Assembly: GCA_028703445.1 (NCBI GenBank)
Contig: JAQVMW010000007.1
Location: 18,935 to 82,934, forward strand
Length of the DNA stretch: 64,000 nucleotides
Source: Candidatus Peribacteraceae bacterium
Lineage (GTDB): Bacteria > Patescibacteriota > Gracilibacteria > Peribacterales > Peribacteraceae
Direction: 5' to 3'
Made by a program: the position numbers and the translations under genes. This document shows, one piece after another, positions 8,770 through 17,373 of this stretch. Positions within the stretch are counted from its first letter, which is position 1; every line of letters begins with the position of its first letter. Below the pieces are notes generated by a model, which searched no databases, was not told the DNA's origin, and saw only the letters and a program-made list of their open reading frames with translations.

Positions 8770-8934
8770 ATGGAAAAAATCCGCATCGAACAACACAGCT
8801 TTACGGGCGGTCTGTGGCTTGCCCTCTGGCTCTTCACCATCGGCTTTTTGCATCTCAGTTTCTGGAAAGGGGTCCTCGCTGTGATTATCTGGCCGTACTA
8901 CATCGGGATCGCCGTGAGCGGGCTTCTGGGATAA
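8770..8934 (+). CDS. Small two-helix membrane protein
   Basis: This 54-aa protein starts at an internal ATG of the longer track ORF. That ATG lies seven bases after a TACACT -10 box, and the codons upstream of it look non-coding. Two hydrophobic segments, GGLWLALWLFTIGFLHL and KGVLAVIIWPYYIGIAVSG, are separated by a short SFWKG turn. It precedes the PH-domain membrane protein by 38 bp and has its own promoter. The function is unknown. Confidence 0.7.
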   Translation: MEKIRIEQHSFTGGLWLALWLFTIGFLHLSFWKGVLAVIIWPYYIGIAVSGLLG

Positions 8935-8950
8935 TCGTTCGGTTCCTGCT

Positions 8951-8972
8951 CTGTGGGGGCTATACTGTGTCC
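8951..8972 (+). promoter_or_regulatory. Leaderless-type promoter for the PH-domain gene
   Basis: A TATACT box at 8961-8966 lies six bases before the ATG at 8973. With the usual 6-7 nt spacing, transcription would begin at or next to the start codon. No convincing -35 box and no Shine-Dalgarno sequence are seen. Confidence 0.5.
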
Positions 8973-9530
8973 ATGCGCATCTTCGCCCTCGAAACGGATA
9001 CGGAAAAGCTCAAGAAGCGATTTCTTTCAGAAGGGGAGCAGGAGGTCATGATGACGTACTACCATGGCCTTTCTTTCTTTTTCGCGAGCCTGCGCGAAAT
9101 GATCCTGACGATTATTCTCGTTGCGATCGGGATTGCTGCGACGGCATGGGGAGTTCCGCTCGGATGGACGGTGGGTATCCTCTTTCTACTGTGGTTCGTA
9201 TTCGTGTTCTTCAATCTTCTCCGTGCGTACATCGACTGGGCGTACGACTTCATCCTCGTCACGACCGACAAGATCATTTTCGTGGATCAAACCTCTATTT
9301 TCCGGCAGGAGATCAAGCCACTCAATCTCGAGAATGTGGGCGGCGTGAGCACACAGACGCAGTACTGGAATATTTTCCCGTTCGGAATTGTGAGTGTGCT
9401 CCTCAAGGAGGGATTGGGCGGAGATCGTATCGTCAAGAAGTTCGTGCCGCGTGCGCAGGAAGTGGCGGCCAAGATCAGCGAGGTCGTGACCAAGTACCAG
9501 CGGTTCGATCATTTGCCCGAGAAGCAGTGA
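8973..9530 (+). CDS. Membrane protein with bacterial PH (bPH2-like) domain
   Basis: The start at 8973 is chosen because the track ORF's N-terminal 74 residues look non-coding and a TATACT box sits six bases upstream of this ATG. The 185-aa product has a cytoplasmic N-terminus, two transmembrane segments (residues ~40-62 and ~68-90), and a C-terminal domain beginning YDFILVTTDKIIFVDQTSIF, typical of the DUF304/bPH2 fold. Members act as membrane-associated scaffolds of largely unknown function. The C-terminus is amphipathic and charged. Confidence 0.65.
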   Translation: MRIFALETDTEKLKKRFLSEGEQEVMMTYYHGLSFFFASLREMILTIILVAIGIAATAWGVPLGWTVGILFLLWFVFVFFNLLRAYIDWAYDFILVTTDKIIFVDQTSIFRQEIKPLNLENVGGVSTQTQYWNIFPFGIVSVLLKEGLGGDRIVKKFVPRAQEVAAKISEVVTKYQRFDHLPEKQ

Positions 9531-9593
9531 GCCTCTCTTCCCCTCTCCCGCGGGGAGAGGGAATATGTTTGTGTCCACGATTTACTACGAAAA

Positions 9594-9616
9594 ATCCGCG
9601 AGGGACACTCGCGGAC
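9594..9616 (-). terminator. Intrinsic terminator of the CARDB gene
   Basis: Read on the minus strand, a hairpin with arms CCGCGAG and CTCGCGG is followed by ATTTTTCG. It lies about 35 bp beyond the stop of the 1126-aa gene. A separate GC-rich hairpin (CCCCTCTCCCGCGGGGAGAG) lies at 9539-9560, between the convergent genes. Confidence 0.6.
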
Positions 9617-9648
9617 TTGTTGTTCATTCGAAAGGATGGACGTGATCG

Positions 9649-12600
9649 TTAACGGACGATGTCCGCCTCCAGCATGTTGTTCCCCTCATTGCTCTCCTGG
9701 GTCTGGTTCGTCTGATCGACCGTCGCGCGGATCCTTTGAGCCTGCATAGGAATCAATCCCGAGGAGATCGTCAGGATGCGCGGATAGGCGGTGTCTGCAG
9801 GATCCAGAGCGCTGTTGCCGGTGGATCCGAACAGCAAATGTGCGCTGCCCGCAGCGTCGATCCACTCGAAGCGCATCTCTGCCTTGTTCGATGGAACGAT
9901 GACAGTGCCGATATTGGCGAGGGTGTAGCTGAAGTGCGTGCTGTCGGGCATGGAGAATTGTTTCAGCCAGAGATCGGGGAGTCCTGCAGCAGCGCTTGAA
10001 CTTTGGCTCGACGCCTGACGGGACACAGACGAAGAAGACGATGCCGCGCGTGAGGAAGAGCTTAAGGATCGGGAGGAGGCAGAGGATGTTGCGCGCGAAG
10101 AGCTGGAGGATGCGCGGGGCATATCTACGCCTGTTGCAGAGTAAGAAGCCGAAGTGGAGGCCGCAGAGCGGGGATCCACAAGGAGGTACATCCATCCGCA
10201 ATTGTCGTTGTAATTGCTTTCGGGGGCGATATGATGGTCATTGACGCAGGCCGTCACGCGGTGCGCACCGGGAAAGACGTTTTGCGGCAGATCGTCCGTC
10301 GCATAGCGCGTGCTCCAGCTGAACGAGAACTGTCTGTTGGGGTTCAGCGGAGGAATCACGCGTTCCAGCGAGGAGGTGAAGATACGGGTGCTGTCATTGA
10401 ATTCGTAGAATTGCAGGCGGACGAGCGCTTCGGCGGAGCGCACGCGACCGATATTCTTCACTTTCCCCATCGCTCCCCACTGATTTCCCTCTGTGATCGT
10501 CGTCGGTGAGGTGACGAAATCGACGATCGTGAGGTTGGCTGCATTGGTCGAGGTGCTTGCGGTACTTGCTGTAGAAGAGCGTGCCGAAGAAACTGCAGAA
10601 GACGACCGTGCAGAAGACCTGCTGGACGAGACGGCGGAAGAAGATCTCGATGACGAGGAAGACGATCGTGAAGAAGAGGAGAATGACGAGCTCGATCGGG
10701 AGGTCGATGCCGGAATCGTTACCATCACGTACTGTGATGCGTTGTTGCGCTCATTACTTTCTGTGACGTCGTGCGCAAGGTCCGCGTAGGACCGGAATTG
10801 CCAATCTCCTGCGTCGAACGGCCTGTCGGTCGAATATTGTCCAGCGTTCGTCCATGTCACTTCTCTTGTCTCATCCGCTCGCAAGCCGGAAATTGGCTGT
10901 CCAACTCCGAGGAAGTTGCCGACGCCGTTGCGCCGGGCATCGAGGGAAACTTCGAGCGTCGTGGTGGAGGTCGCTCCAATATTCTGAACAATTGCACGAG
11001 CATTCACTCTTCCGTTCCCCGACGGGGTGACAGTCAGAGAGGTGACGACGTAGTCGGAAAGGGAAACCTGAGAGGATGTGGAGGATGACGAACTCAATCG
11101 GGAGGTCGTGGAGGACCGCGCTGACGATCGGGCAGACGATACTGCAGAAGATCTACGAGAGGAGATGGCAGACGATCGTTCGGAAGATCGTGCAGAGGAA
11201 ACAGAAGACCGTGCTGACGACCTTGAAGAAGCAGCGCTCGAAACGAACGATCTCACACTCGATGAGCGGGAGGCAGCCGAAGTGGTGGTTCCGTACTGAG
11301 GAATGATCACCGTCATGGGCGGGTAACAGTTATTACCCTCGTTCGTTTCGCGGAGACTTTCCCATACGTCCGCACAGATGTGGAATTCGTAGGTACCGGG
11401 AGTGTAGGGCAGACCGGAGTAGTCTGCGAAGTTCGTCCAATTCATCTCTTCCTCTGCCTCGGGGCGAAGTGCCGAGACGTAGCGTGCCTGCATGATCCGC
11501 GTCCACGCTGTCACGCCCTGTCGGCGGTACTCCAACGCGGCATAGGAGTAGTTCTGGGAATTTCCGTTGCCACTGTTGCGCACCACAGCCCAGGCGTTGA
11601 TCCGGCCGTCGGTGCCGCTGGGCGCGACATTCATAGAGGAGATCACGTGATCCGGGAGGCCGGAAGTAAGCGCGCTGGACACGGATGATCTCTGGCTGGA
11701 GGCCACGCTCGAACGGGCGGTGGAAGCAGCGGAAGAGGCGCCAGCCGCAGTACCCTGTGCGGTGAAGGTGATCGATTTGCAGTCGTTTGCGGCATTGCTG
11801 TCCGCCGGACTGTCATTTTCATTGTCGATGCAGGCAGTCGCGCGATGCGTGCCAGTGGTTAACGTCCAGCCGTTCCGCGGCGCGAGCACCGAGCTGCTCC
11901 ACACGGCGGTGTCCGTCGCGTTCGTCGAGAGCGGCTTGATGCCGTAGGTCATCACATCCCTGACGTTGTCGATATCCAGACGCGCGTGTGCCCACTCGTT
12001 TGTGGATGCTCCAGTATTCTTCACGACAACCGTCATGGCATAACCCGTTGTGTCCTGATAGAAGCGAAGATCCTGTAGCGAGAAATCGGGAACGGCGACG
12101 CCCGCCTGCGGGCCTTTCATCGCGAAGGTGATTTGTTTGCAATTATTCGCCGCGTTGCTGTCCGCCGGATCCCCATTCTCGTTGTCGATACAGGCGATGG
12201 CCGTGTGGTATCCCTCCGTCCCGACCCAGCCGTTCTTGGGTGGCAGAGAGGCGCTGCTCCACACGGCGGTGTCCGTCGCATTCGTCGAGAGCGGCTTGAT
12301 GCCGTAGATCATCACCCCGCGGACACCATCGATATCCAACCGCACCTGCGCCCATTTTGAGGTGGAAGCGCCGTTATTCTTCACGGCCACGGTGATGGCG
12401 TACGCCGTGGCATCCTGGAAGAAGCGCAGATCCTGCAGCGAGAAATCGGGGGTCGCACTCACGGAGCTGGCCCGCGAAGAAGTGGCGCGGGAGCTCGCAG
12501 CGGAAGAGGATGATCCTCCGACGGGTACTGTCCGGAATACCAACGTGGAGCAGTCATTGGAGGCATTGGCATCGTATCTGTACGCCTCCACGTCTGTGCT

Positions 12601-13029
12601 CGACGGAAGATGGAGACACACCTTCATGGCATGGGTGCCGGCAATCCGCGACCACCTGATAGGAGGAGTGGCACCCGATGTTCCCCATTGGACAATGTTG
12701 GTGGCACCTACGGACAATGCTCCGACGATGTTGAGTGTGGAGGTGTAATCCCAGGTGCCATTGTTCCCCTCATCGATTTGCAATTGGACGAAATCACGAT
12801 GCGTCCCTCGCGTCTGTCCCACGTTCCTCACCCGGCCGTGGAAAGAAACTTCCTCGCCGGCTTCCGGGAGAGCGGGGGAGACAAACAGATTTTCCACGGC
12901 GTAGTCGGGGAGAACGCTGCTCGTCTGTGCCTGGAGAGGGGTGCGCCCATTGAAGAGCACGGTTCCGGCGAAGACCGCCGCGAGAGAAAGGTAGACAGAC
13001 AGGAGTGTCTGCATGCGCGATGGGACCAT
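9649..13029 (-). CDS. Giant secreted CARDB-repeat surface protein with poly-serine linkers
   Basis: This 1126-aa protein has an N-terminal signal segment (residues ~8-35, ending near LQAQTSS). Seven CARDB-like Ig modules follow, each opening with a PDY/PDF/PDL-type strand, at roughly residues 40-165, 196-310, 316-430, 458-578, 658-775, 833-955 and 1033-1126. Between modules are linkers of S, A and R (SSSSSRSSS type) up to about 75 residues long. CARDB domains mediate adhesion in other bacteria. Modules 2 and 3 are nearly identical at protein and DNA level, indicating recent tandem duplication. No LPXTG, SLH or C-terminal anchor is seen, so the attachment mode is unknown. The gene is monocistronic. 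Confidence 0.75.
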   Translation of the reverse strand: MVPSRMQTLLSVYLSLAAVFAGTVLFNGRTPLQAQTSSVLPDYAVENLFVSPALPEAGEEVSFHGRVRNVGQTRGTHRDFVQLQIDEGNNGTWDYTSTLNIVGALSVGATNIVQWGTSGATPPIRWSRIAGTHAMKVCLHLPSSTDVEAYRYDANASNDCSTLVFRTVPVGGSSSSAASSRATSSRASSVSATPDFSLQDLRFFQDATAYAITVAVKNNGASTSKWAQVRLDIDGVRGVMIYGIKPLSTNATDTAVWSSASLPPKNGWVGTEGYHTAIACIDNENGDPADSNAANNCKQITFAMKGPQAGVAVPDFSLQDLRFYQDTTGYAMTVVVKNTGASTNEWAHARLDIDNVRDVMTYGIKPLSTNATDTAVWSSSVLAPRNGWTLTTGTHRATACIDNENDSPADSNAANDCKSITFTAQGTAAGASSAASTARSSVASSQRSSVSSALTSGLPDHVISSMNVAPSGTDGRINAWAVVRNSGNGNSQNYSYAALEYRRQGVTAWTRIMQARYVSALRPEAEEEMNWTNFADYSGLPYTPGTYEFHICADVWESLRETNEGNNCYPPMTVIIPQYGTTTSAASRSSSVRSFVSSAASSRSSARSSVSSARSSERSSAISSRRSSAVSSARSSARSSTTSRLSSSSSTSSQVSLSDYVVTSLTVTPSGNGRVNARAIVQNIGATSTTTLEVSLDARRNGVGNFLGVGQPISGLRADETREVTWTNAGQYSTDRPFDAGDWQFRSYADLAHDVTESNERNNASQYVMVTIPASTSRSSSSFSSSSRSSSSSSRSSSAVSSSRSSARSSSAVSSARSSTASTASTSTNAANLTIVDFVTSPTTITEGNQWGAMGKVKNIGRVRSAEALVRLQFYEFNDSTRIFTSSLERVIPPLNPNRQFSFSWSTRYATDDLPQNVFPGAHRVTACVNDHHIAPESNYNDNCGWMYLLVDPRSAASTSASYSATGVDMPRASSSSSRATSSASSRSLSSSSRAASSSSSVSRQASSQSSSAAAGLPDLWLKQFSMPDSTHFSYTLANIGTVIVPSNKAEMRFEWIDAAGSAHLLFGSTGNSALDPADTAYPRILTISSGLIPMQAQRIRATVDQTNQTQESNEGNNMLEADIVR

Positions 13030-13114
13030 AGGAAGGTGGGGAAGTGTGTTTTATGTATATTATAGAACGATTGCCTCATTTATACCAGATCCCCTTTTGC
13101 TCTCGGCAGAGAGG

Positions 13115-15532
13115 TTAAACGGCTTCCCGTAGTGCCCGTATTTGTGACGCCGAGAGGATGTGTGCCAGTTCCTCGTCCTTTATCTCCTTCAGGGCTTCGA
13201 GTGAACCGAAGCGTTTCAGGAGCTTCACCTTAGTCTGCGGCCCGATGCCGGGAATGGAGTCCAATACAGAAAAAACGGCGCGTTTCTTCGCCCGTGTTTC
13301 GCGGTGCGCGTTGGCGAAGCGGTGTGCTTCATCACGCAGGCGCATGAGGAGGAAGCGCGCGGGCGAATCTTTTGCAAAAGTGACGGGGTTTGGATTCCCC
13401 GGGACGAAGATTTCCTCTTCCTTCTTTGCGAGTCCGATGACGGGAATCGGCTGATGCAGTTCCTCCAGGATTTCCAAGACCGCGCTCAGCTGGCCCTTGC
13501 CGCCGTCGATCAAGAGGAGGTCGGGCAGAGCGGAGAGCGAAGAATCGGCTACATGTTTGGCCACTTCGAACATCATGAGAACACAGGACGTATTCTTCCC
13601 GAAGCGCTTCTGGCAGCGCCTCATTTTTTGCAGTACGGGCGCAGGCGCCGTCTGAATCACGCGGAAGCCGAGCTCGGCGTAGTACGCTTCGAGCGGGGGA
13701 TCGGTGACCAGGTACACCTTGCCCCGCTTCACGGACTTGAGGAGCTTATGGATGATGAGGCGGCCGAGGGAGTGTCCGCGTTCGTGCCGGTCGACGAAGA
13801 GCGAAGCGAGCTCCACAGTATTGTCTTTGTGGCGGTGCAGCCGGCCGAAAGCGATGATTGTCCCCGCGCGTTCCGCCACCAGAAATTCTTTGAATGTGAT
13901 GCTGGCACAGTCGAGTCCCGCGGAAGGATGACGCATCATCTTCTCGATGGTCTTCTGGTCCGCCGTGCGCGCTCTGCGGATCGTGATGCCAGTGTTCTTG
14001 AACATTTGTTCTTCGCGCCTGGGGTCCTGCATCAGGTGGAGTAAGCGCCTCTTGATCACTTCTTTAAGCGCGCGGTAGTCATCGATTTCTCCTTCGCGGA
14101 TGGTTTTGAGGGTGAACGATCGGTACTGATCGTTTTTTGGCTTGCCATCAACGAAAACGGACATGCTCCCGACCGTTTCGGTGCCACTTAAATGCGAAAT
14201 ATCGTACCCCTCAATGCGCTTGGGGGCGGTCGGCAGGCCGAGTGTCGTCTTCAGTTCCTTCAGAGCGTCCGACACGTTGCGCGCGGCGGCCTCCCAGCTG
14301 GTTTCGAAGTGCTGCACTTTCTCGCACGCGTTCTCTTCGGCGAGGCGCAGGAGCGCGGGAAGCTTCCCACGCTCCGGGATACGCATCGTCACCTTCGATC
14401 CCCGGCGCTCCGAGAGCCACTCTGTGAGGAGTTTGGGATCCTCGATATTCTCGGCGAGGATCAGGAGCGGCGGCACGTCCGGAGCATCCACGTAGTACTG
14501 CGGCAAAAATTGCGTGAGGGCATCGGCTGCATTTTCCGCATGACCAAGCAGCGTAAACGATGACTCGTCGATCACTTTTCCGTTCCGTTCTTTCAGCAGC
14601 ACGACGTGCACGCGGTTTCCCTCCACGGCGACGCCGAACACATCGGCATCCTCGCCCGAAGTATCCGAGACGATCTGCTTCTCCGAGAGGCGCTGGATCG
14701 TCTGCAGCGCGTCACGAAGTTTTGCCGCCTGCTCAAACTTGCGTTCACGCGCAACGGCTTTCATCCGCGCCGAGAGGAGGGCGAGAGCATCCTCAGTTTT
14801 CCCTTTTAGAAAATCGATCACACCTTCAATCGCCATCGAGCCGTAGGCATCGGGCGTCACGCAGCCGATGCAGGGGCCGCAACACTGTTTGATGTGGTAA
14901 TCGAGGCAGGGCGTGGGGCGGTCGCGATGGGTGACCCTCACCCCTACCCCCTCTCCCTCGGTCCCTCCCCCGCGGGGGGAGGGAAGTTTGCCTGTCACAG
15001 GCTCAATTCCCATCTTGCACGTGCGGTACGGAAAGACGCGCCTAAGCAGCGTGAGGGTGTCGCGGATTTCGAATGCGCTGACGTACGGACCGAAGTATTT
15101 GGCCTTGCCTGCCCGGCGAAGCCCGAAGGGCGACGTCGGGTCTTCCGTCGGCTTGCGCACGAGGTCGATGCGCGGAAATGGCTCCTGTAGCGATATTCGC
15201 ACGTACACGTAGTTCTTGTCGTCCTTCATCAGCACGTTGTATTTGGGCTTCTTCTGCTTGATGAGATTCGTTTCGAGAATGAGCGCCTCAAGCTCCGAGT
15301 GGGTGACGGTTACCGAGATGTCGGCTGCTTTTTCCATCAGTGACTGCTTCCAGGGTCCGAGTTGTGCCTCCTTAGTGAGGTAGCTCGTCACGCGCTTACG
15401 CAGGTTCAGGGCTTTGCCGACGTAGAGCACGGTGCCTTTGGCATCGAGCCAGCGGTAGACGCCGGGTTTCGTCGGCAGTTTCGCAACGCGCTTCTTCAGC
15501 TCCGATTCCTTTGGATTCTTCTTCTTGGGCAC
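13115..15532 (-). CDS. uvrC: UvrC excinuclease subunit with inserted GNAT domain
   Basis: The GTG start at 15532 (VPKKKNPKESEL) is preferred over the track start because the extra 45 residues come from a simple tandem repeat. The 805-aa product has an N-terminal GIY-YIG nuclease (KPGVYRWL...YVGKALNLRKRV), the CLDYHIKQCCGPC region, a UVR motif, the RNase H-like nuclease (EGYDISHLSGTETVGSM) and a C-terminal double HhH (IPGIGPQTKVKLLKRFGS). UvrC makes both incisions in nucleotide excision repair. It is about 200 residues longer than usual. About 160 of these form a GNAT-like domain (13545-14025) placed before LPDLLLIDGGKGQ. Two shorter in-frame repeat-derived inserts, PTSPFGLRRAGK and PSPRGGGTEGEGVGV, lie in the N-terminal half. 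All hallmark UvrC motifs remain. Confidence 0.9.
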   Translation of the reverse strand: MPKKKNPKESELKKRVAKLPTKPGVYRWLDAKGTVLYVGKALNLRKRVTSYLTKEAQLGPWKQSLMEKAADISVTVTHSELEALILETNLIKQKKPKYNVLMKDDKNYVYVRISLQEPFPRIDLVRKPTEDPTSPFGLRRAGKAKYFGPYVSAFEIRDTLTLLRRVFPYRTCKMGIEPVTGKLPSPRGGGTEGEGVGVRVTHRDRPTPCLDYHIKQCCGPCIGCVTPDAYGSMAIEGVIDFLKGKTEDALALLSARMKAVARERKFEQAAKLRDALQTIQRLSEKQIVSDTSGEDADVFGVAVEGNRVHVVLLKERNGKVIDESSFTLLGHAENAADALTQFLPQYYVDAPDVPPLLILAENIEDPKLLTEWLSERRGSKVTMRIPERGKLPALLRLAEENACEKVQHFETSWEAAARNVSDALKELKTTLGLPTAPKRIEGYDISHLSGTETVGSMSVFVDGKPKNDQYRSFTLKTIREGEIDDYRALKEVIKRRLLHLMQDPRREEQMFKNTGITIRRARTADQKTIEKMMRHPSAGLDCASITFKEFLVAERAGTIIAFGRLHRHKDNTVELASLFVDRHERGHSLGRLIIHKLLKSVKRGKVYLVTDPPLEAYYAELGFRVIQTAPAPVLQKMRRCQKRFGKNTSCVLMMFEVAKHVADSSLSALPDLLLIDGGKGQLSAVLEILEELHQPIPVIGLAKKEEEIFVPGNPNPVTFAKDSPARFLLMRLRDEAHRFANAHRETRAKKRAVFSVLDSIPGIGPQTKVKLLKRFGSLEALKEIKDEELAHILSASQIRALREAV

Positions 15533-15562
15533 GGGACTATCATGCCATGAAACGAGGAAATA

Positions 15563-15623
15563 GAGGATTGAAAGGAAATAGAAGAAATAGAGGATTGAAA
15601 GGAAATAGAAGAAATAGAGGATT
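15563..15623. repeat. 27-bp tandem repeat upstream of uvrC
   Basis: Two full copies and a 7-bp partial copy of a 27-bp unit beginning GAGGATTGAAAGGAAATAGA are arranged head to tail. Translated in the uvrC frame they give an aromatic FYFLSILYF string that is probably not part of the protein. The repeat lies between uvrC and the divergent GT2 gene and may affect either promoter. Confidence 0.8.
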
Positions 15624-15729
15624 TTCTCTTCATGCCTCTTAGCAGCCGATCTTTTATTTCCTTTCATTCTTTTATTTCCTTTATTTCTTTTCTCTACGCC
15701 ATCATTACTTTTCGGTCTACGATATCTCC

Positions 15730-16533
15730 GTGTCTGCGCAGCCGCTTGTCTCGGCCATCATCGTCACCACCTGGTCAGCGCAGGATGCAGTGAAGTGCGT
15801 GCGGGCGCTTCTGCAGCAGACCGTTGCGAGCGACATTGAAATTCTGGTCATCGACAACCATTCCGAGGATGACAGCATCGGCACGCTGCGGGCGCATTTT
15901 GGCCATCATCCGCATGTCCGGCTGCTCGAATCCAACCGCAATCGCGGATACGGTGCGGGCAACAACTACGCGGCGAGATTTGCCAGCGGCGAGTATTTGT
16001 TGATCATCAATCCCGATAACGAGCTGGAGCCGACGGGTGTGGAGCGCATGGTGCAGATGTTCCGGGCGGATCCTTCCATCGGCATTCTCGCGCCGAAATT
16101 GGCGTATCCCGATGGACGGGTGCGCGAGTCCGCGCGGGCGTTCCCCACGCTCTTCGATGTCCTGATCAAGCGGACATTCCTGCAGCATATTTTCCGCCAG
16201 AGGCTTCGGCACTACCTGCAGACGGATGTGCCGGATGCTCCCGTCCGCGACACAGATTGGGTGGTGGGGGCGTGCCTCTTTTTCCGCAAGGATTTCTTCG
16301 ATCAGCTTCAGGGGTTCGATGAGCGGTTCTTCCTCTTTTTCGAAGATATGGACTTGTGCCGACGCACGCATCTTAAGGGCAAGCGGGTGGTTTTTGCTTC
16401 CTCTATCGTGGCGCGGGATCGCAGGCAGCGCCTGAGCGGAGGGGGCTTCTTCTCCCTTCTCCTGCGCAGGACGGGGCGCATTCACATCGCAAGCGCACTG
16501 AAGTACTTCTGGAAATGGAGGTCGGAGGCTTGA
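15730..16533 (+). CDS. GT2-family glycosyltransferase (rhamnosyltransferase-like)
   Basis: This 267-aa GT-A protein begins at a GTG six bases after a TACGAT box. VSAIIVTTWSAQDAVKCVRAL and IEILVIDNHSEDDS form the nucleotide-binding start. The metal-binding DxD-like motif is INPDNELEP near residue 97. TDWVVGACLFFRKDFFDQLQGFDE and FFLFFEDMDLCRRTHLKG follow, the ED catalytic region shared with rhamnosyltransferases. A basic C-terminal amphipathic segment could associate with the membrane. It probably extends a surface polysaccharide from a nucleotide-sugar donor. It is divergent from uvrC and not obviously in an operon with rplY. Confidence 0.8.
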   Translation: MSAQPLVSAIIVTTWSAQDAVKCVRALLQQTVASDIEILVIDNHSEDDSIGTLRAHFGHHPHVRLLESNRNRGYGAGNNYAARFASGEYLLIINPDNELEPTGVERMVQMFRADPSIGILAPKLAYPDGRVRESARAFPTLFDVLIKRTFLQHIFRQRLRHYLQTDVPDAPVRDTDWVVGACLFFRKDFFDQLQGFDERFFLFFEDMDLCRRTHLKGKRVVFASSIVARDRRQRLSGGGFFSLLLRRTGRIHIASALKYFWKWRSEA

Positions 16534-16612
16534 GAGGTTGAACCTATCTGGCTTCCCTAACCTTTCAAACTTCTCCAACCCCAATAGAATCCCCAAAAAG
16601 TCCTTGGTACAG

Positions 16613-16641
16613 TTGACCATATCTCCCTCCTCCCGTACCCT
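16613..16641 (+). promoter_or_regulatory. rplY promoter
   Basis: TTGACC at 16613-16618 and TACCCT at 16636-16641 are separated by 17 bp and lie 11 bp upstream of the rplY ATG. The leader is short and has no Shine-Dalgarno sequence. Confidence 0.55.
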
Positions 16642-16652
16642 TTTCGGGCTTT

Positions 16653-17354
16653 ATGGAGATGGTTGTGCTTAAAGCAACGGCCCGGGGGGAGCAGTCCCCC
16701 AAAGAGCTTCGGCGTGCGAACGGTGTTCCGTGCGTGTTGTATGGCAATGAGGTAAAGAATACCCAGGTGCAGTGCGTCTCGATCGAGCTCACCAAGGCCT
16801 TTACCAAGGCAGGTGAGAACACACTGGTGGATCTGGATATCGACGGCAAGAAAGTTCCGGTGCTCTTCCACGAGCTCCAGTACGATCCCATCACGGGGCA
16901 CATCACTCATGTGGATTTCTACGCGGTGAACCTCAAGAAAGAAATCGAGGCTCCGGTGCCGATCCGCTTCACGGGCGAGGCCCTGGCGGTGAAGGAATTC
17001 GCCGCAGTCATCGTGACGGTGCAGAACCACGTGACGGTGCGCTGTCTGCCGATGCTCCTGCCGCACGATATCGAGGTGACGCTGAGCAAGCTCGCTCAGG
17101 TTCACGCTGTTATTAAGGTGTCGGATCTCATTGTCCCGGCGGGAGTGACCATTTTGGATAGCCTTGAGACGGTGCTCGTCACCGCGCAGGAGCAGCGGAA
17201 GGAGGAAGAAGTCGTGGCAGCTCCGGCGGCCACGGTCGAAGGAGTACCGGCCGAAGGAGTGGTTGCCGGTGCGGAAGGCGCTCCGGCAGCGGAAGGCGCT
17301 CCGGCAGCTTCGGCAGCTCCGGCCAAGAAAGAGAAAAAGGGGAAGGACGAGTAA
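16653..17354 (+). CDS. rplY: 50S ribosomal protein L25 (general stress protein CTC type)
   Basis: This 233-aa protein matches the long TL5/CTC form of L25, which binds 5S rRNA. The N-terminal L25 domain runs from LKATARGEQSPKELRRANGVP to about residue 90 and includes VLFHELQYDPITGHITHVDFYAV. The C-terminal beta domain covers roughly residues 95-185. The tail is low-complexity, rich in Ala and Glu (GAEGAPAAEGAPAA), and ends in lysines, beyond the usual family end. A second in-frame ATG two codons downstream could also serve as the start. DUF3048 follows after 19 bp. Confidence 0.9.
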   Translation: MEMVVLKATARGEQSPKELRRANGVPCVLYGNEVKNTQVQCVSIELTKAFTKAGENTLVDLDIDGKKVPVLFHELQYDPITGHITHVDFYAVNLKKEIEAPVPIRFTGEALAVKEFAAVIVTVQNHVTVRCLPMLLPHDIEVTLSKLAQVHAVIKVSDLIVPAGVTILDSLETVLVTAQEQRKEEEVVAAPAATVEGVPAEGVVAGAEGAPAAEGAPAASAAPAKKEKKGKDE

Positions 17355-17373
17355 GCAATTCATTCTTGTTTCG

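Noticed and set aside
10493-10789. Acidic ORF opposite the CARDB gene (98 aa, EEE/DDE-rich)
   Set aside because: It is the antisense reading of the poly-Ser/Arg linkers; the CARDB frame has domain structure and a signal peptide.
15533-15667. N-terminal hydrophobic extension of UvrC in the track ORF
   Set aside because: It is encoded by a 27-bp simple tandem repeat, is absent from the UvrC family, and a good GTG start lies at the expected N-terminus.
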